A stretch of 64,000 nt of DNA from positions 1,405,780 through 1,469,779 of the forward strand of contig OX621173.1 of NCBI GenBank assembly GCA_951640195.1. Reading direction: 5' to 3'. Shown here in pieces: positions 47,645-57,813 of this stretch. The position numbers and the translations under genes are program-made. Under the pieces are notes generated by a model. It had not been told where the DNA came from, did no database searches, and saw nothing but the letters and a program-made list of their open reading frames with translations. This DNA comes from Porpolomopsis calyptriformis (taxonomy: Eukaryota; Basidiomycota; Agaricomycetes; Agaricales; Hygrophoraceae). Each line of letters starts with the position of its first letter. The stretch's first letter is position 1.

Positions 47645-48953
47645 ATGGCGGTTTCTGAAAGGGGTGAAGGAGAAATTTGGACAAGTAGGCTCATCGGCTT
47701 GCCCTCTCTTTCTATCGACCTCATTGATGACCAGGCTGTCCCACGAGGTCAACTCAAACCAGAAGACTGCGAAACGACGACGGTCGTATCCCATTTTGCT
47801 TCCCTTCCTTTTGAACTGTGCCAGACTATTATCGATAACCTCAGCGATGACCTGGCTGCCCTGTGTGCTTGCAGCTTAACTTGCAAAACCTTTCTAGATG
47901 CAAGCAGGCATCACATATTTCGTACTATTCACCTCAACGGTAGGCAAGAGGCCATACGCTTCTTTGATAAAATATGTTCCACGGATTCGCCAATTATGCC
48001 TTGCACATACGTTCGCAACCTGTCCATGTGCGACGGGGAAGTTTACCAAATACCTCGATTTGCGCATGAAACATTCCTCTCCTTGCGACATGCCTACCAA
48101 ACGGCACTTCACTGGAGCTCTCTGGCCTGGAATTGCCGAAGTTCGATGATGGCGCATGGGCGAAGATATTATCGGGCTTCTCAAAGGTCCAGCACTTGGG
48201 ATTGCTCGCCATCTTCGAGACATCACAACAAGCGAATGAATTGATTTCATCATTTCCATTGCTGACGACCCTTACACTCTGGAATGTGACGTGGAAATCA
48301 TACAGTGAACCAGTAATCCCTCTACCCCGCAGTTTGAAATCTATTACCCTGCATTCCACTGAATCGCATTTTTTCAATCAGCTTCTGCGCCTCGAGTCAC
48401 GCCCTGATATATCCGCCCTTTACTTCAGACTTATGGATCCAGCGGGCGTCCAAGCTGTGGGTGAACTGCTGAAGACAGTAGGTTCGCGTCTTGGGGATCT
48501 CCGACTAATCGCGTTTCATTCAATCCTCGAAACAGGCTAGTGTATTTTGTTATTGTGCTGGTGGTTTATTTCACTGGTTTGATTGGTTTCCCAGCTGTCT
48601 ACGAACATCTCATCAACCTTACCCACAACACCAATCTTCGTTTGGTTCACTTGATCCTCTTGGCATATGTGTGGAGTAACCACTCCACTCTGGATTGTGT
48701 AGCCACGTTATTCTCTCAGATCACCTCACATCATGTGGAAGATGTACGCCTCGAATTGCCCGCAATTGCTTCTGTCGACTTGGACATCTTTCTGCCTTCG
48801 ATAGAACGCATTTTCACTCAACAGCACTGGCCCAACTTTCGACTGCTTGATATATCAGCTTCCTGGGGCAAGACTCGAAAAACCCCCAAACCCATCAAGG
48901 CTTACATGCCCATACTTGATAGTCGTGGTGTTGTCCTTTGTGCGAATTGGTGA
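47645..48953 (+). pseudogene. F-box protein gene, copy 2, with a one-base frameshift
   Basis: The start codon of copy 1 is not preserved (ATA at the matching place); the first usable ATG is 47645. The frame reads the glutamine lost in copy 1, F-box LPFELCQTIIDN, CACSLTCKTFL and QIPRFAHE, then shifts near 48,074-48,082, where one base is missing relative to copy 1. Downstream in the other frame it continues PLLATCLPNGTSLELSG, KFDDGAWAKILSGF and LLRLESRPDI. An intron at 48536-48594 would use donor GCTAGT. The 3' end diverges from copy 1 and stops at 48953. As written it encodes only the N-terminal half. Confidence 0.65.
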
Positions 48954-49080
48954 GCGAGCTTTGGTGGGTCCGAGGTTTTTTTCGGATGGATTGTAAGTTC
49001 TCTTTTATTTGTAGTACATTATCTCTTTCACTCTTATGATTCAGGCTTTGACAGCTCACTGCACATTTGATGTTATAATG

Positions 49081-51343
49081 TGATCATCCTTCAATTCACA
49101 AACGCTCGTAGGACGTTATGTCCAAATTCGACCCACCGCCAAACACGTGACAATATATTTTTCTTTCATTACAAGCAACGGACGTGATGGCACATCTGGC
49201 ATTGAGCGCTCAATTTAACCAGCCGGGGTGGGACTCAATATTGAGCCCAAGCCAGCTATTTAATCAAGTTGGAGAACTTTGGCACTGAACCTCGTTTGTT
49301 TCGCTTCTGCCAAAAGTCATCATAAGACCAAAATTAAGGCATCCTACTAATGACAGCGCCTAAACTACCCCCTCCCACTCATTGGTTGAAGTTCTTGGAT
49401 AGCAGAGACGACGGGTAAGACTCATTTCAAAGCTTTTTCATACTGAAGGGAATTGATCAGTTGTTGGCAAGCTTTGCATAACCCGACCAGTCAGATAAAC
49501 ATCTCGTCCCGCAAGCTAGTCAATTTACACGGTTACTTATTGCGCGCCGTGATCTTTCTAAAGTTCCCGGCGACATTATATTTACGCATCACGACAGATG
49601 TCCTCGATCGCCACTGCTTTTCATCATGTGCAGTGAGCTTCCTCGCTTGTAGCACATCACACGGCAACAAGTCCTTCGGAGAAAGTGAGCGAAATTGCTT
49701 TCTTTCTTGGGAATTTCCTGGGCAGCGGAGCCGAGAGGCCTCAGCCTATTGTAATGCCTTTGATCATAACTTACACGATTATGCCATTATAGGATTATTT
49801 ACCCGCAAATCTACCAGCTGCGTTTCCGGACGTACGTTCTTGCCTTCATCCTTGTTAGCTTGGTCTGTCGCCATGATGTCTCTGGATCACTATCATATTT
49901 TCTAACAACACAGGGCTGTTTTACTTAGGCGTTGTACTAACCTGGTTGTTGAGCCCGCACTAAAGTCTCTATCCTCGGCCTATCCGCAGTGATCCGTATT
50001 TCTCATAGGAGGAATATTTTATTAAAATGGGTTCTGCATCCATCCTGGCTCCCGGCATTTGGCACATGGCGGAAGCGTTGAGTACATGCGATTCCAATTC
50101 TAACGCGCACCCCGCCGTCGTCTCGGCCACCTTATGTACCCCTCAATCTCAACACGATTCTCTCTATCTAATCGCAGTCCGAACTATATCCCGGGACGAC
50201 TGGCGTATGGTAAGTTCGATGCGGTCCTTGCTGCCGCAGCGCGATGTTCCTGTGTACTAACCGAACCGAATCATCGATACACGGCTCCTAAATTCCATTA
50301 GAGTATAGAAAGACTCGGCTCCCGGATAACTATACCCTCATGAGTCTCCTTTATGAAAACTTTCTCCGATTCGATCATGATTATTTGGTTTTTGCAATAT
50401 TGTGCGTCCATCCATTCTCTCCTTCTCACCCCTCCTCCGACTGGGCTACTCCGCAGGACATATGTTGTTACACTCATACCAATGAATTCGGGTTCGTCTA
50501 ATGACCGCACAGCCATCCGAAAGGGATTCGCAGAACAGCAAGTTCCATTGAGAGAGTGTGTCGTTTGTGGCTGTATCCGCAATAGCGGATTTCTGTGCCG
50601 TGATTCTAGTCTTTGGAGGATCGTGAATGGCGGCAGCGGCCTGCAGCATTCGCATTCTGAAGGGAAGTTATGGTCACCCCCCACGATAATAATTGTTCAA
50701 GTACCACTTTTTTGCGTAGGTTAGCTTACGAGAAGGCTAGGCAAGCCGCGACCCCAAGTGATCTAAGCTTTACTGCCGAGGGTAAAATACGCCATATATA
50801 TCAGCCGGAAGTCAGCACGCAGGAGACCGGACGCTAACGGGACCCTAAAAACGCGCGAGCACATAAACCAACTTCTTTGCATGGCTTAAAGGTCACAATG
50901 AACGGTCTGAAACACGCACTGTGGCGTGTTCTTGGGCTTCGATGAAGGGGATTCCATTGCTACACGTGGAAGCCACGCGTGCAAATCTCTCGGTGACTGC
51001 CGCTCGGTGATTGAAGAAAGGACGGTCGATCGATGCTCGGTGCCGTTTTATTTATTTATTTAATTTGTCAGCCATATCTACTGACAGATCTGAGTAGGAT
51101 CACGGATTTCGCCCTGGTTTTTTTTGTCTTTTCTTTTCTTTTTTGCTTTCAGATCCTCGAACGAGAGTTACACCAGGTTTGCGTTCCCACCCGGATTTCC
51201 CATTTTACTCTGAACACCTCGTTGCCCAATATTATCCAGGTTTACTATAAAATGGCTCCTATGAACAAGCTCGTTCAACCGCTTAACCCACTCCCTCGTT
51301 GCGTTGTCCCACGATTTGTCCAGCTACATTTTGCTACACGGAC
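49081..51343. other. Poorly coding region with scattered exon-like fragments
   Basis: On the plus strand several pieces look like exons of an unidentified gene: MTAPKLPPPTHWLKFLDSRD at about 49350 followed by a GTAAGA donor; CWQALHNPTSQINISSRKLV at about 49461; an ATG frame at 50027 (MGSASILAPGIWHMAEALST ... SRDDWRM with donor GTAAGT); and RLPDNYTLMSLLYENFLRFD at about 50,310 with donor GTGCGT. They cannot be joined into one convincing protein, and I do not recognise a family. A real multi-exon gene, a decayed gene or chance are all possible. Confidence 0.35.
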
Positions 51344-53214
51344 ATGCCGTACGCTCTCGGGCTGCAGTCCGCGGCAGACGCCTTCCTCTCCGCAAGCTTT
51401 ACTACCCACTTGATCATAGCCGCGTTCGTTCTTTTCCTCATCCTCTTTATCTATTCTGCACTACAAAAAGACAAAGACGATGCACCGATAACGTTACCCG
51501 GAAGTTCACTCCTTGCAATTTACCCCTTCTTTCGCCAACGTTTTGACTTTCTCAACCGAGGCTTCCGCGTCACAGGCCAATCTGCATTCCAGTTCAATCT
51601 TCTCAACGTTGGTCCCATTACACCGTATCAGAATCCTACTGAACTCTAACTCTAACACGCTAGAATACGGTTATAGTTATTTCTGGAGAGCCAGCCCGGA
51701 AAGTATTTTTCTCTACCAGGGGATTTGATCTTACCGAGGGGTTCAAAATTTTGTCTGGCGCTGTACGTCATATAGATAGAATCAGCTCCCACCGCACGAA
51801 ACCTAATTGCCCTTTCTCCGAAGATTCCCATGGTTCGAGGCGTGACTTCGGACCTGCAAAGCCGGAGGATATCTCTAATCTACAAACGTTTAGCTTCGGT
51901 TCAAAGGGACGCGCATTTGAGTGAACGTCGGTCTCGTTGGTGTCTTTCACGTCGTATTGCTCAAGTTTTTTTTCAGTGATTCCCATGATCTTGGATGATT
52001 GTCGGAAAAAGATGGATAGTTGGGGAACGTCGGGAACATTCGATCCGTTCGAGAGCGTGTATGAGGTATGTTCACTTGTTACCAGTTTCTTGAAACCAAC
52101 ATATATCGGCCTACAGCTCCTCTTTCAAACCACCGTTCGGAGTCTCTCTTGCTCTGAAATAGCGGACGATGCTATCCTCGTCGCACGCCTAAAAACATTG
52201 TACGACACTCTTGACAATGGAACAACGCCAGCGACCGTTCTAATCCCCTGGTTTCCAACACCCGCCATGATCAAGAAGCTGTTAGCCACGAAAAGAATTT
52301 ACGATATTGTGTCGAGGGCCATCAATGCGCGCGAGCAAAGTGGGATATCTCGCCACGATACGCTTCAGTTACTGCTTGACATGAGAGACGAGAGACAAGT
52401 GATCATCGGGGTGCGGTCCGTCCTTTTCCTGAGTGGTTCTCTTTGACCATTTTTATAGTTCATCATGGGCCTTCTGATAGCCGGGGCTCGAGCAACCGGC
52501 ACAACAGGTAAGGAGCTTTTCCGTTTGACCCAAGCATTGGCTTATCATTTCGCAATCACAGCATCGTGGTTGATCACTTTCCTCGGAATTCACACTGATT
52601 GGCGTTCAAAGGCGACCGCTGAAGTTCAAACTCTATTGTGTGGGGTGCCATCGGCCTCATCCCTTTCTGCGCAACTCTCGACGATTCCTCTCCATACCTG
52701 GGAGACCGAGACGCCCGTGTTGGACTGTGTGATTCGGGAAACGCTGCGCGTTGCTCAATCTCATGCAGCTCTGCGACTAAATCTGGGGCCAGAGGTTCAC
52801 GTGAATGGAAAGGTGATTCCGACGGGAGCATACGTCGTATATCCGTTCAGTGATGTCCACCTCAACCCCGAATTATACCCCGATCCGTGGAAATTTGATC
52901 CATCAAGGGCGGAACCGAAAGCTGCGTTTGGATACGTGGGCTGGGGCGGCGGTATGATTATTTCTTTTGTGTTTATTGCTGAGGATGCTGAGGATGATGT
53001 AGGCAAGACGGTTTGCTTGGGGAGGCGACTAGCGAAAGTGGAACTGAAACTGACGATGGCGATGGTATTGCTTGGCTTCCGATACGATATCAATGACAAG
53101 ACGGGGAAGCCTTGCGACCCGATTCCGAGGCCGAACTGGAACGATCTCTTATTGTGCAGACCTCCAAAGGACAGTTGCTTTATGAGCTATGAAAGAACGA
53201 ATATGGGTTTGTGA
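51344..53214 (+). CDS. Cytochrome P450 monooxygenase
   Basis: A membrane-anchored haem-thiolate oxygenase of the ER; substrate unknown. Eight exons (51344-51607, 51664-51762, 51824-51920, 51977-52065, 52117-52410, 52459-52507, 52562-52951, 53003-53214) give 497 residues. An N-terminal membrane anchor (HLIIAAFVLFLILFIYSAL) is followed by a Pro-containing hinge (PITLPGSS). The I-helix has IAGARATGTT, the K-helix ExxR is in CVIRETLRV, and the haem loop is FGYVGWGGGKTVCLGRRLAK with the ligand Cys, completed only after intron 7 is removed. The rapidly varying middle prevents family assignment; the general look is of the group containing CYP51- and CYP6A1-annotated fungal P450s. It stands alone, with no other secondary-metabolism gene in the window. 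Confidence 0.93.
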
Positions 53215-53515
53215 GGACGGGGAATCACACGGCGGAACCTTTTTTTACCTTGGACTGACGTTTACGAGGGATTTCGACTGGAACGAGATTCTTCGTGATT
53301 TCGCCGAGTTCCGGTACATACCCCCCCCCACGGGATCGTAAATATTCCAACCTAACTTGAATTTATGTACAAAAGCGGACTACTACAGCACGGAGCTATC
53401 TTATGTATTCGGGGAACATACATACACTCGGTTAATAAAATGCCGTGAACGACGTGATGTCGCGTTCAAGCGTGTTTGACACCCCACCCTCGAAACACAC
53501 GTAGCGCGGCGGTGT
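53215..53515. other. Intergenic between converging P450 and RRG9 genes
   Basis: A 301-bp stretch without a conserved coding frame on either strand; it contains the 3' flanks of both neighbours. Confidence 0.5.
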
Positions 53516-54112
53516 TCACTGAAAGGTGAATGTGTCCTTGGCGTCGATTCCTCGTACACGAGCTTGCTTGGGCCGGGTCTTATCCGTGTGGTCACCGTGC
53601 TGCTGTTGCCTCTCGCGCTTGAGAAGGTCCAAAGCGAGGATCCGCTCCTCCATCCTGCTCTTGACGATAAAGGCGCCTCGGGAGTGCCTCTCGCGCTGTG
53701 CGTACCTCGCCTTCTGCTCCCTGGTCGGCTCCCACTTGGACTTGAGTATGCGGCGGACGGCCTCCGGGCTGACCCTGAACTTGTCGGCGAGGAGTGGGGT
53801 GGTGAAGGTGTGCGGGTCGAATTGGTGGAGCTGGCGGAGGCCGTCCATGGCCTGGCGGGAGAGCTTGCGGGGTGGGGACCAGCCGTTTGGGAAGTTTTTT
53901 TTGAGGGATTGGCGATGGGAGGCGTGTTCGTGCGGTGTGGAGTCAGTCGGGGGTGTGCGGAGGTGGAGGGGGGGTGTGTTGGGTCTGGCTCCGTTCACGA
54001 CCTCGTTGTCTTCGCTGAGGTCGAGAATGGGACGTGGAGGGGGATGACCGGCAGAGCGCCAGTCTCTGCTGGGTGGTAAAGATGCGTATAGACGACGTAG
54101 ACGGAGTAACAT
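53516..54112 (-). CDS. RRG9: Rrg9/neugrin-family mitochondrial protein
   Basis: Required-for-respiratory-growth 9 (neugrin in animals) is a mitochondrial protein needed for mitochondrial genome expression or maintenance. A single exon encodes 198 residues from the ATG at 54112. The N-terminus MLLRLRRLYASLPPSRDW is a good mitochondrial presequence. The conserved core is KKNFPNGWSPPRKLSRQAMD, LHQFDPHTFTTPLLADKFRV and SPEAVRRILKSKWEPTREQK. The C-terminus is basic. Frame upstream of the ATG is open to 54142 but lacks an ATG there. Confidence 0.9.
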   Translation of the reverse strand: MLLRLRRLYASLPPSRDWRSAGHPPPRPILDLSEDNEVVNGARPNTPPLHLRTPPTDSTPHEHASHRQSLKKNFPNGWSPPRKLSRQAMDGLRQLHQFDPHTFTTPLLADKFRVSPEAVRRILKSKWEPTREQKARYAQRERHSRGAFIVKSRMEERILALDLLKRERQQQHGDHTDKTRPKQARVRGIDAKDTFTFQ

Positions 54113-54149
54113 GATCGGAATTGGCCGTGAATTCTTACTCAAGTTACCA

Positions 54150-54812
54150 ATGGCTGATGTGTCTGATGAAGAGATTATTCAAGGTTAGAACGGTCGTTTC
54201 TCTCGTCGTGTTGGGGTGATCATCGTATGCAGCATACCAGGACGTTCGGTCAGATAAATCAGAAACTAATTGGATGTTGGTGGACTACGAGGTCGGTGAA
54301 CGGTTCTCATCGAACACGAACGGTTCTTCACATATCGCGTGTAGTCAGAGCGTTCTGACAAGCTCCAACTTACTCAGACGGGCACAGGAGGCCTTGCTGA
54401 GCTTCGAGAAGCACTCGATGACTCTAAAGCATCTTTCGCATATGCCCGTGTTAGCTATTCGAACGACGAGCAGTCGACACGCGAGAAGTTCATATTTCTT
54501 ATTTGGATCGGGTCTGGCTGCAAGGTGATGCGCAAAGCCAAGGTCAGTATAGTTGGGGGGGCGTCCCCGTCCTTCCCATTCTGATCCACATTCATTAGAT
54601 TTCGGTGCATGCGGCAGACGTAAAGGCGGTCTTGCCGGTGTTTTCGATCGAGGTTGCGGCGCGGGAGAGAGATGACTTAAACGAAGAGACCATCGTCGTC
54701 CGGTTGCGGAAGGTACGGAATTTGCCAGGGTTTTTTTTTTTTTTTTTTTTTTTTTGTTCACTCCTCATCCGGATCGAACCAGGCTGGGGGCGCGAGCTAC
54801 GATGGGGTTTGA
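54150..54812 (+). CDS. Coactosin-like ADF-homology actin-binding protein
   Basis: A small cytosolic F-actin-binding protein with one ADF-homology domain. Exons 54150-54183, 54233-54295, 54349-54542, 54599-54712 and 54783-54812 give 144 residues, matching coactosin (about 142). Conserved stretches: VSDEEIIQAYQDVRSDKSET, LTQTGTGGLAEL, FAYARVSYSND, KFIFLIWIGSGCKVMRKAK, ISVHAADVKAVL and GGASYDGV at the end. The last intron contains a run of 25 T (54731-54755). The start codon lies 37 bp from the divergent RRG9 start. Confidence 0.93.
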
Positions 54813-54882
54813 CTACGCGAATTCTTTGCATTCTATTCTCAGTCTGGTTAGGAACACGGTTGGGAGCCTCGGGCCCGTGAGA

Positions 54883-55682
54883 TCATACAAGAGGCTTCTC
54901 AGCTGTCAGGTTTTCCAACGCGTTCCCCTCTAGCCTCATGCCGACCCACTCGTCCATCTGTTTTGCTCCAAGATCGCTGTAGAATTTGAGAGAGTTTGTG
55001 TTCCACTGACGAAAGGGTTGGTTGAGTGATGGGATGAGGAAGAAGAGGAGACTTGCCGTGAGGACGGACCAGTCTATGCGTGCGCAATTCTTGACGACGA
55101 TCATGTCAAGTTTGGGGAGAGAAAATGGAGAGAGACGGACGTTTTCTCGCGCGATTTTTCCTAGCTCGGCGAAAAAGGCTTTTCCGACGCGCTTCCTTCT
55201 GTGTTCAGGTTTCACATAAAGATCCTCGAGCTTGAGATGGTGTTACGTCAGGTAACCAAGAAAGAAGGAAGTGAACGCACAAACAAGCCCGGGCGTCCGG
55301 TCCAGGTTGAAAAGCTGAAGAAATAGAGGGCGAAACCGATGGGGTGACCAGGAAGCTCGGGTGATCCGGAGAATGCAAGAAGAGTGTGTGCGTGGGGTGT
55401 TTCGAAGAGATATCGTTGTAGCTGTTTCGATGATGTATACGTTCAAACGTTCGAATGCGAACTTACGAGTTCGGGCGTCGCTTTCACCGACGACTTTGAA
55501 TTCTCGTACTCTGCCTAAAGTATGTGAGAACGGAGAAGGTTCGGTCGGAGTGGTCGTACGAGGCTGGTGATGAGTTCCAAGATGATGTCCTTTGGGGTGG
55601 GTGAGAGCGGTGTGAACGAGAATGATTGAATGCCTACCACGTCCTCTCGCCGGGCTGGTCGTAGATGGAACCCAGGAGGCAT
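54883..55682 (-). CDS. GNAT acetyltransferase, diamine/thialysine N-acetyltransferase type
   Basis: A GCN5-related enzyme of the SSAT group that acetylates small amines such as polyamines or thialysine using acetyl-CoA. Seven exons (55682-55638, 55589-55560, 55514-55467, 55421-55281, 55230-55141, 55089-55057, 55005-54883) give 169 residues, the size of human SSAT. Motifs: FHLRPARREDV, ILELITSLAEYENS, LFETPHAHTLLAF, GFALYFFSFSTWTGRPGLF, acetyl-CoA loop LEDLYVKPEHRRKRVGKAFF, RIDWSVL and WNTNSLKFYSDLGAK. All seven junctions are frame 0. The intron 55056-55006 has donor GCAAGT (GC-AG) and is 51 nt without a stop. An in-frame ATG at 55721 would add 13 residues. Substrate is inferred. Confidence 0.9.
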
Positions 55683-55746
55683 CGTTATGTAATCGCTCGA
55701 CCTTTCCGCTTTCGAACCCAAAAAAAAAAAAACGAGTACGACGACG

Positions 55747-56362
55747 ATGGATCCCGCAAAGTTGGCAAAGCTTCAGGCGCAAGCTGCTGCCAATCGAATC
55801 GGTAAGCGGGACCGTTCCTTGCGTTCGTTTTGCTGATCGAACCGGTCGAGAAAGGTGGGAAGGGAACGGTACGGCGAAAGATTATACGAAAAGCCAAGCC
55901 GTCAGCCGCCCAGGACGACAAAAAGCTTCAGGGTGCGCTGAAGAAACTAAACGTGCAGCCTATCCAAGGCGTGGAGGAGGTGAACATGTTTCAGGAAGAC
56001 GGGAATGTACTGCATTTTACAACTCCAAAAGGTAGCATTCGTTTCTCGATAAAAGCTACGAAACTAACGGTGTCTTTTCAGTTCACGCCGCACCCGCGCC
56101 GGCGAACACGTTTGCGATCTACGGCACCGGACTTGTGAAGGAACTGACGGAGCTTGTACCTGGTATATTGAACCAGCTCGGGCCAGACTCGCTCGCCTCG
56201 TTGCGCAAGCTGGCGGAATCGTACCAGGCAATTCAGCAGGGCCAGCAGAGGCCGCCGAATGCTAGTGGGATGGATGATGACGATGACGACGACGACGTAC
56301 CTGATTTGGTGGACAGCTTTGATATTGAGGGAGATGTTGCTGCGAAGGATAACCTCGATTGA
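55747..56362 (+). CDS. EGD1: Nascent polypeptide-associated complex subunit beta (BTF3/Egd1)
   Basis: NAC beta binds ribosomes near the exit tunnel and contacts nascent chains with the alpha subunit. Exons 55747-55801, 55855-56031 and 56082-56362 give 170 residues. The ribosome-binding motif is [13 protein letters not shown] (family RRK-x(n)-KK), formed across intron 1. The NAC domain reads [40 protein letters not shown] and [21 protein letters not shown] poly-Asp stretch and VPDLVDSFD close the protein. The ATG follows a run of A residues. This is the last conserved gene before the AT-rich region. Confidence 0.95.
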
Positions 56363-57813
56363 AGTTTTGTGATCCTCACGTTGAATCCAATTGTATGCTG
56401 TGAAGGTACCATTTAGTGAGGGAACAAAACTTATATATTGACTGTACAGTCCTATATGTCACTGTGGGAAGCAAATACAAATGCTGATTGAGACTGACTG
56501 GATTGGATAAACACTGAACTGAGCAAGTTATTGTCTTTTTCAGGTAAGTTGGCGGTAGTATTGCTGCCGCTTGGCTCCCATAGCTTTCTCACGGGATAGC
56601 TTCAGCTCATCCCAAAATGGGACAAGCTCTGCTTGTCCAGAGCTTGTCCCATTTTGGCTCTAGCTGCAGCTTACCCCCCAAATTGGGTGACTGTAAATAA
56701 ATTTCATTTTCCACTCTTCTACAAGGGAAGTGCTGATGTTGTCAGCAGAAACCTTGCTTGCAAGGAAGTTAGTAATAATCCACATCTTTCATAACAAAAT
56801 AACAAATTTATTATCATAGCTAGTCCAAGTTAATTAAAGGGAACAATTTATTTTCATCTGCTTGTGCAAATGAAATTGGGAACATCAAATTGGCATTTTT
56901 TTGATAGTGATTTGGAGGGTGATTTTGCCACAACAATCTTAGGCAGCCTTAGGATTGATATGGATTTGATATCGGTATAGAATTGATATCCTTTGGCAAA
57001 AACCTTGCATAATAAAGTTATGCAGATTAGGACTATCACACTAGTGAGTCTCCTTTCATATTCCAAAGGGAGTACAGGTTTTCCATTTGTAGTTGTCACT
57101 GGAAGAGGACTCACATTGTAGAATCCTACTTCTTTTACCTGTTCAAGGGTGTCAATTACTTTCTGGAATTTGCAAGGCTAGTTGTCTTTAAAGAATTCTA
57201 GACCTAGGTTAGAACCTTATTGTCACATATGTTTGTAAGTTGAGAACACTATAGCTACTGTACTGTTGACTTGACCACCTCAGCACCCTCAGAAAATCCT
57301 CTCCCCTGAGGGCCCAGAGTTGGATTGGTTACCACCCTGTTTTCAGTGCATTATAGCTTGTTAACTACTATCCTTAGATGGTCTTTTCAGATATGCATCT
57401 GGTTGGATGCTATTTGATTGCCAGGATGATCATAGGTGTACTTGGGTGCTGGTGGTTGTCAGAGATATATTTTTCTTTTTCCTTTGCTTATCTATTCCTA
57501 TTTACATCAGACAGTTTACATCAATAACTGCTTAGCCACCCAAGCTCCACTTAGTAATAGAAGGTGACCAAGCCATATCTATATTTAGTCTACCATCACT
57601 CTCCTTATCTATATGACTCATCCATAGTTGTTATGACTCACATGTAGTCAGTATGTGTTAAGAATTGCACTGGGAACATGTGCTCCTTGCCGACAGTGTA
57701 AACTACTACACCAAAACATTGGAGTTCTGGACTTACCCAGAATGGTTGTTCCCAGTATATATACTATATTACATGTGACCAGCTAGAATCTGCTCAATGT
57801 TCATAAGAGATGG
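56363..57813. other. AT-rich, CpG-poor intergenic DNA, probably old repeats
   Basis: Immediately after EGD1 the composition changes: CG dinucleotides become almost absent and A+T rises. No conserved gene is seen. A minus-strand frame at 57114-56854 contains a hydrophobic stretch (VIVLICITLLCKVFAKGY) but no known family. A perfect hairpin is listed separately. Confidence 0.6.
56612..56657. repeat. Perfect 20-bp inverted repeat with 6-nt loop
   Basis: The left arm 56612-56631 (CCAAAATGGGACAAGCTCTG) is the exact reverse complement of 56638-56657; the loop is CTTGTC. It could form a stable hairpin or cruciform, or be the joined termini of a small inverted-repeat element. Confidence 0.9.

Larger units (their letters stand above)
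47142..49080 (+). repeat. Tandem duplication, unit 2
   Basis: The second copy of the unit starting at 45,152, same orientation. It carries a decayed copy of the GID9 last exon, the intergenic stretch (including CACATCCACACTAGCACATG-like sequence in both) and a second F-box gene. Divergence is visible throughout, so the duplication is not brand new. Boundaries are approximate. Confidence 0.85.

Noticed and set aside
54765..54785. tRNA-like GGTTCGATCC on the minus strand
   Set aside because: There is no matching A box or cloverleaf; it lies across a coactosin intron end.
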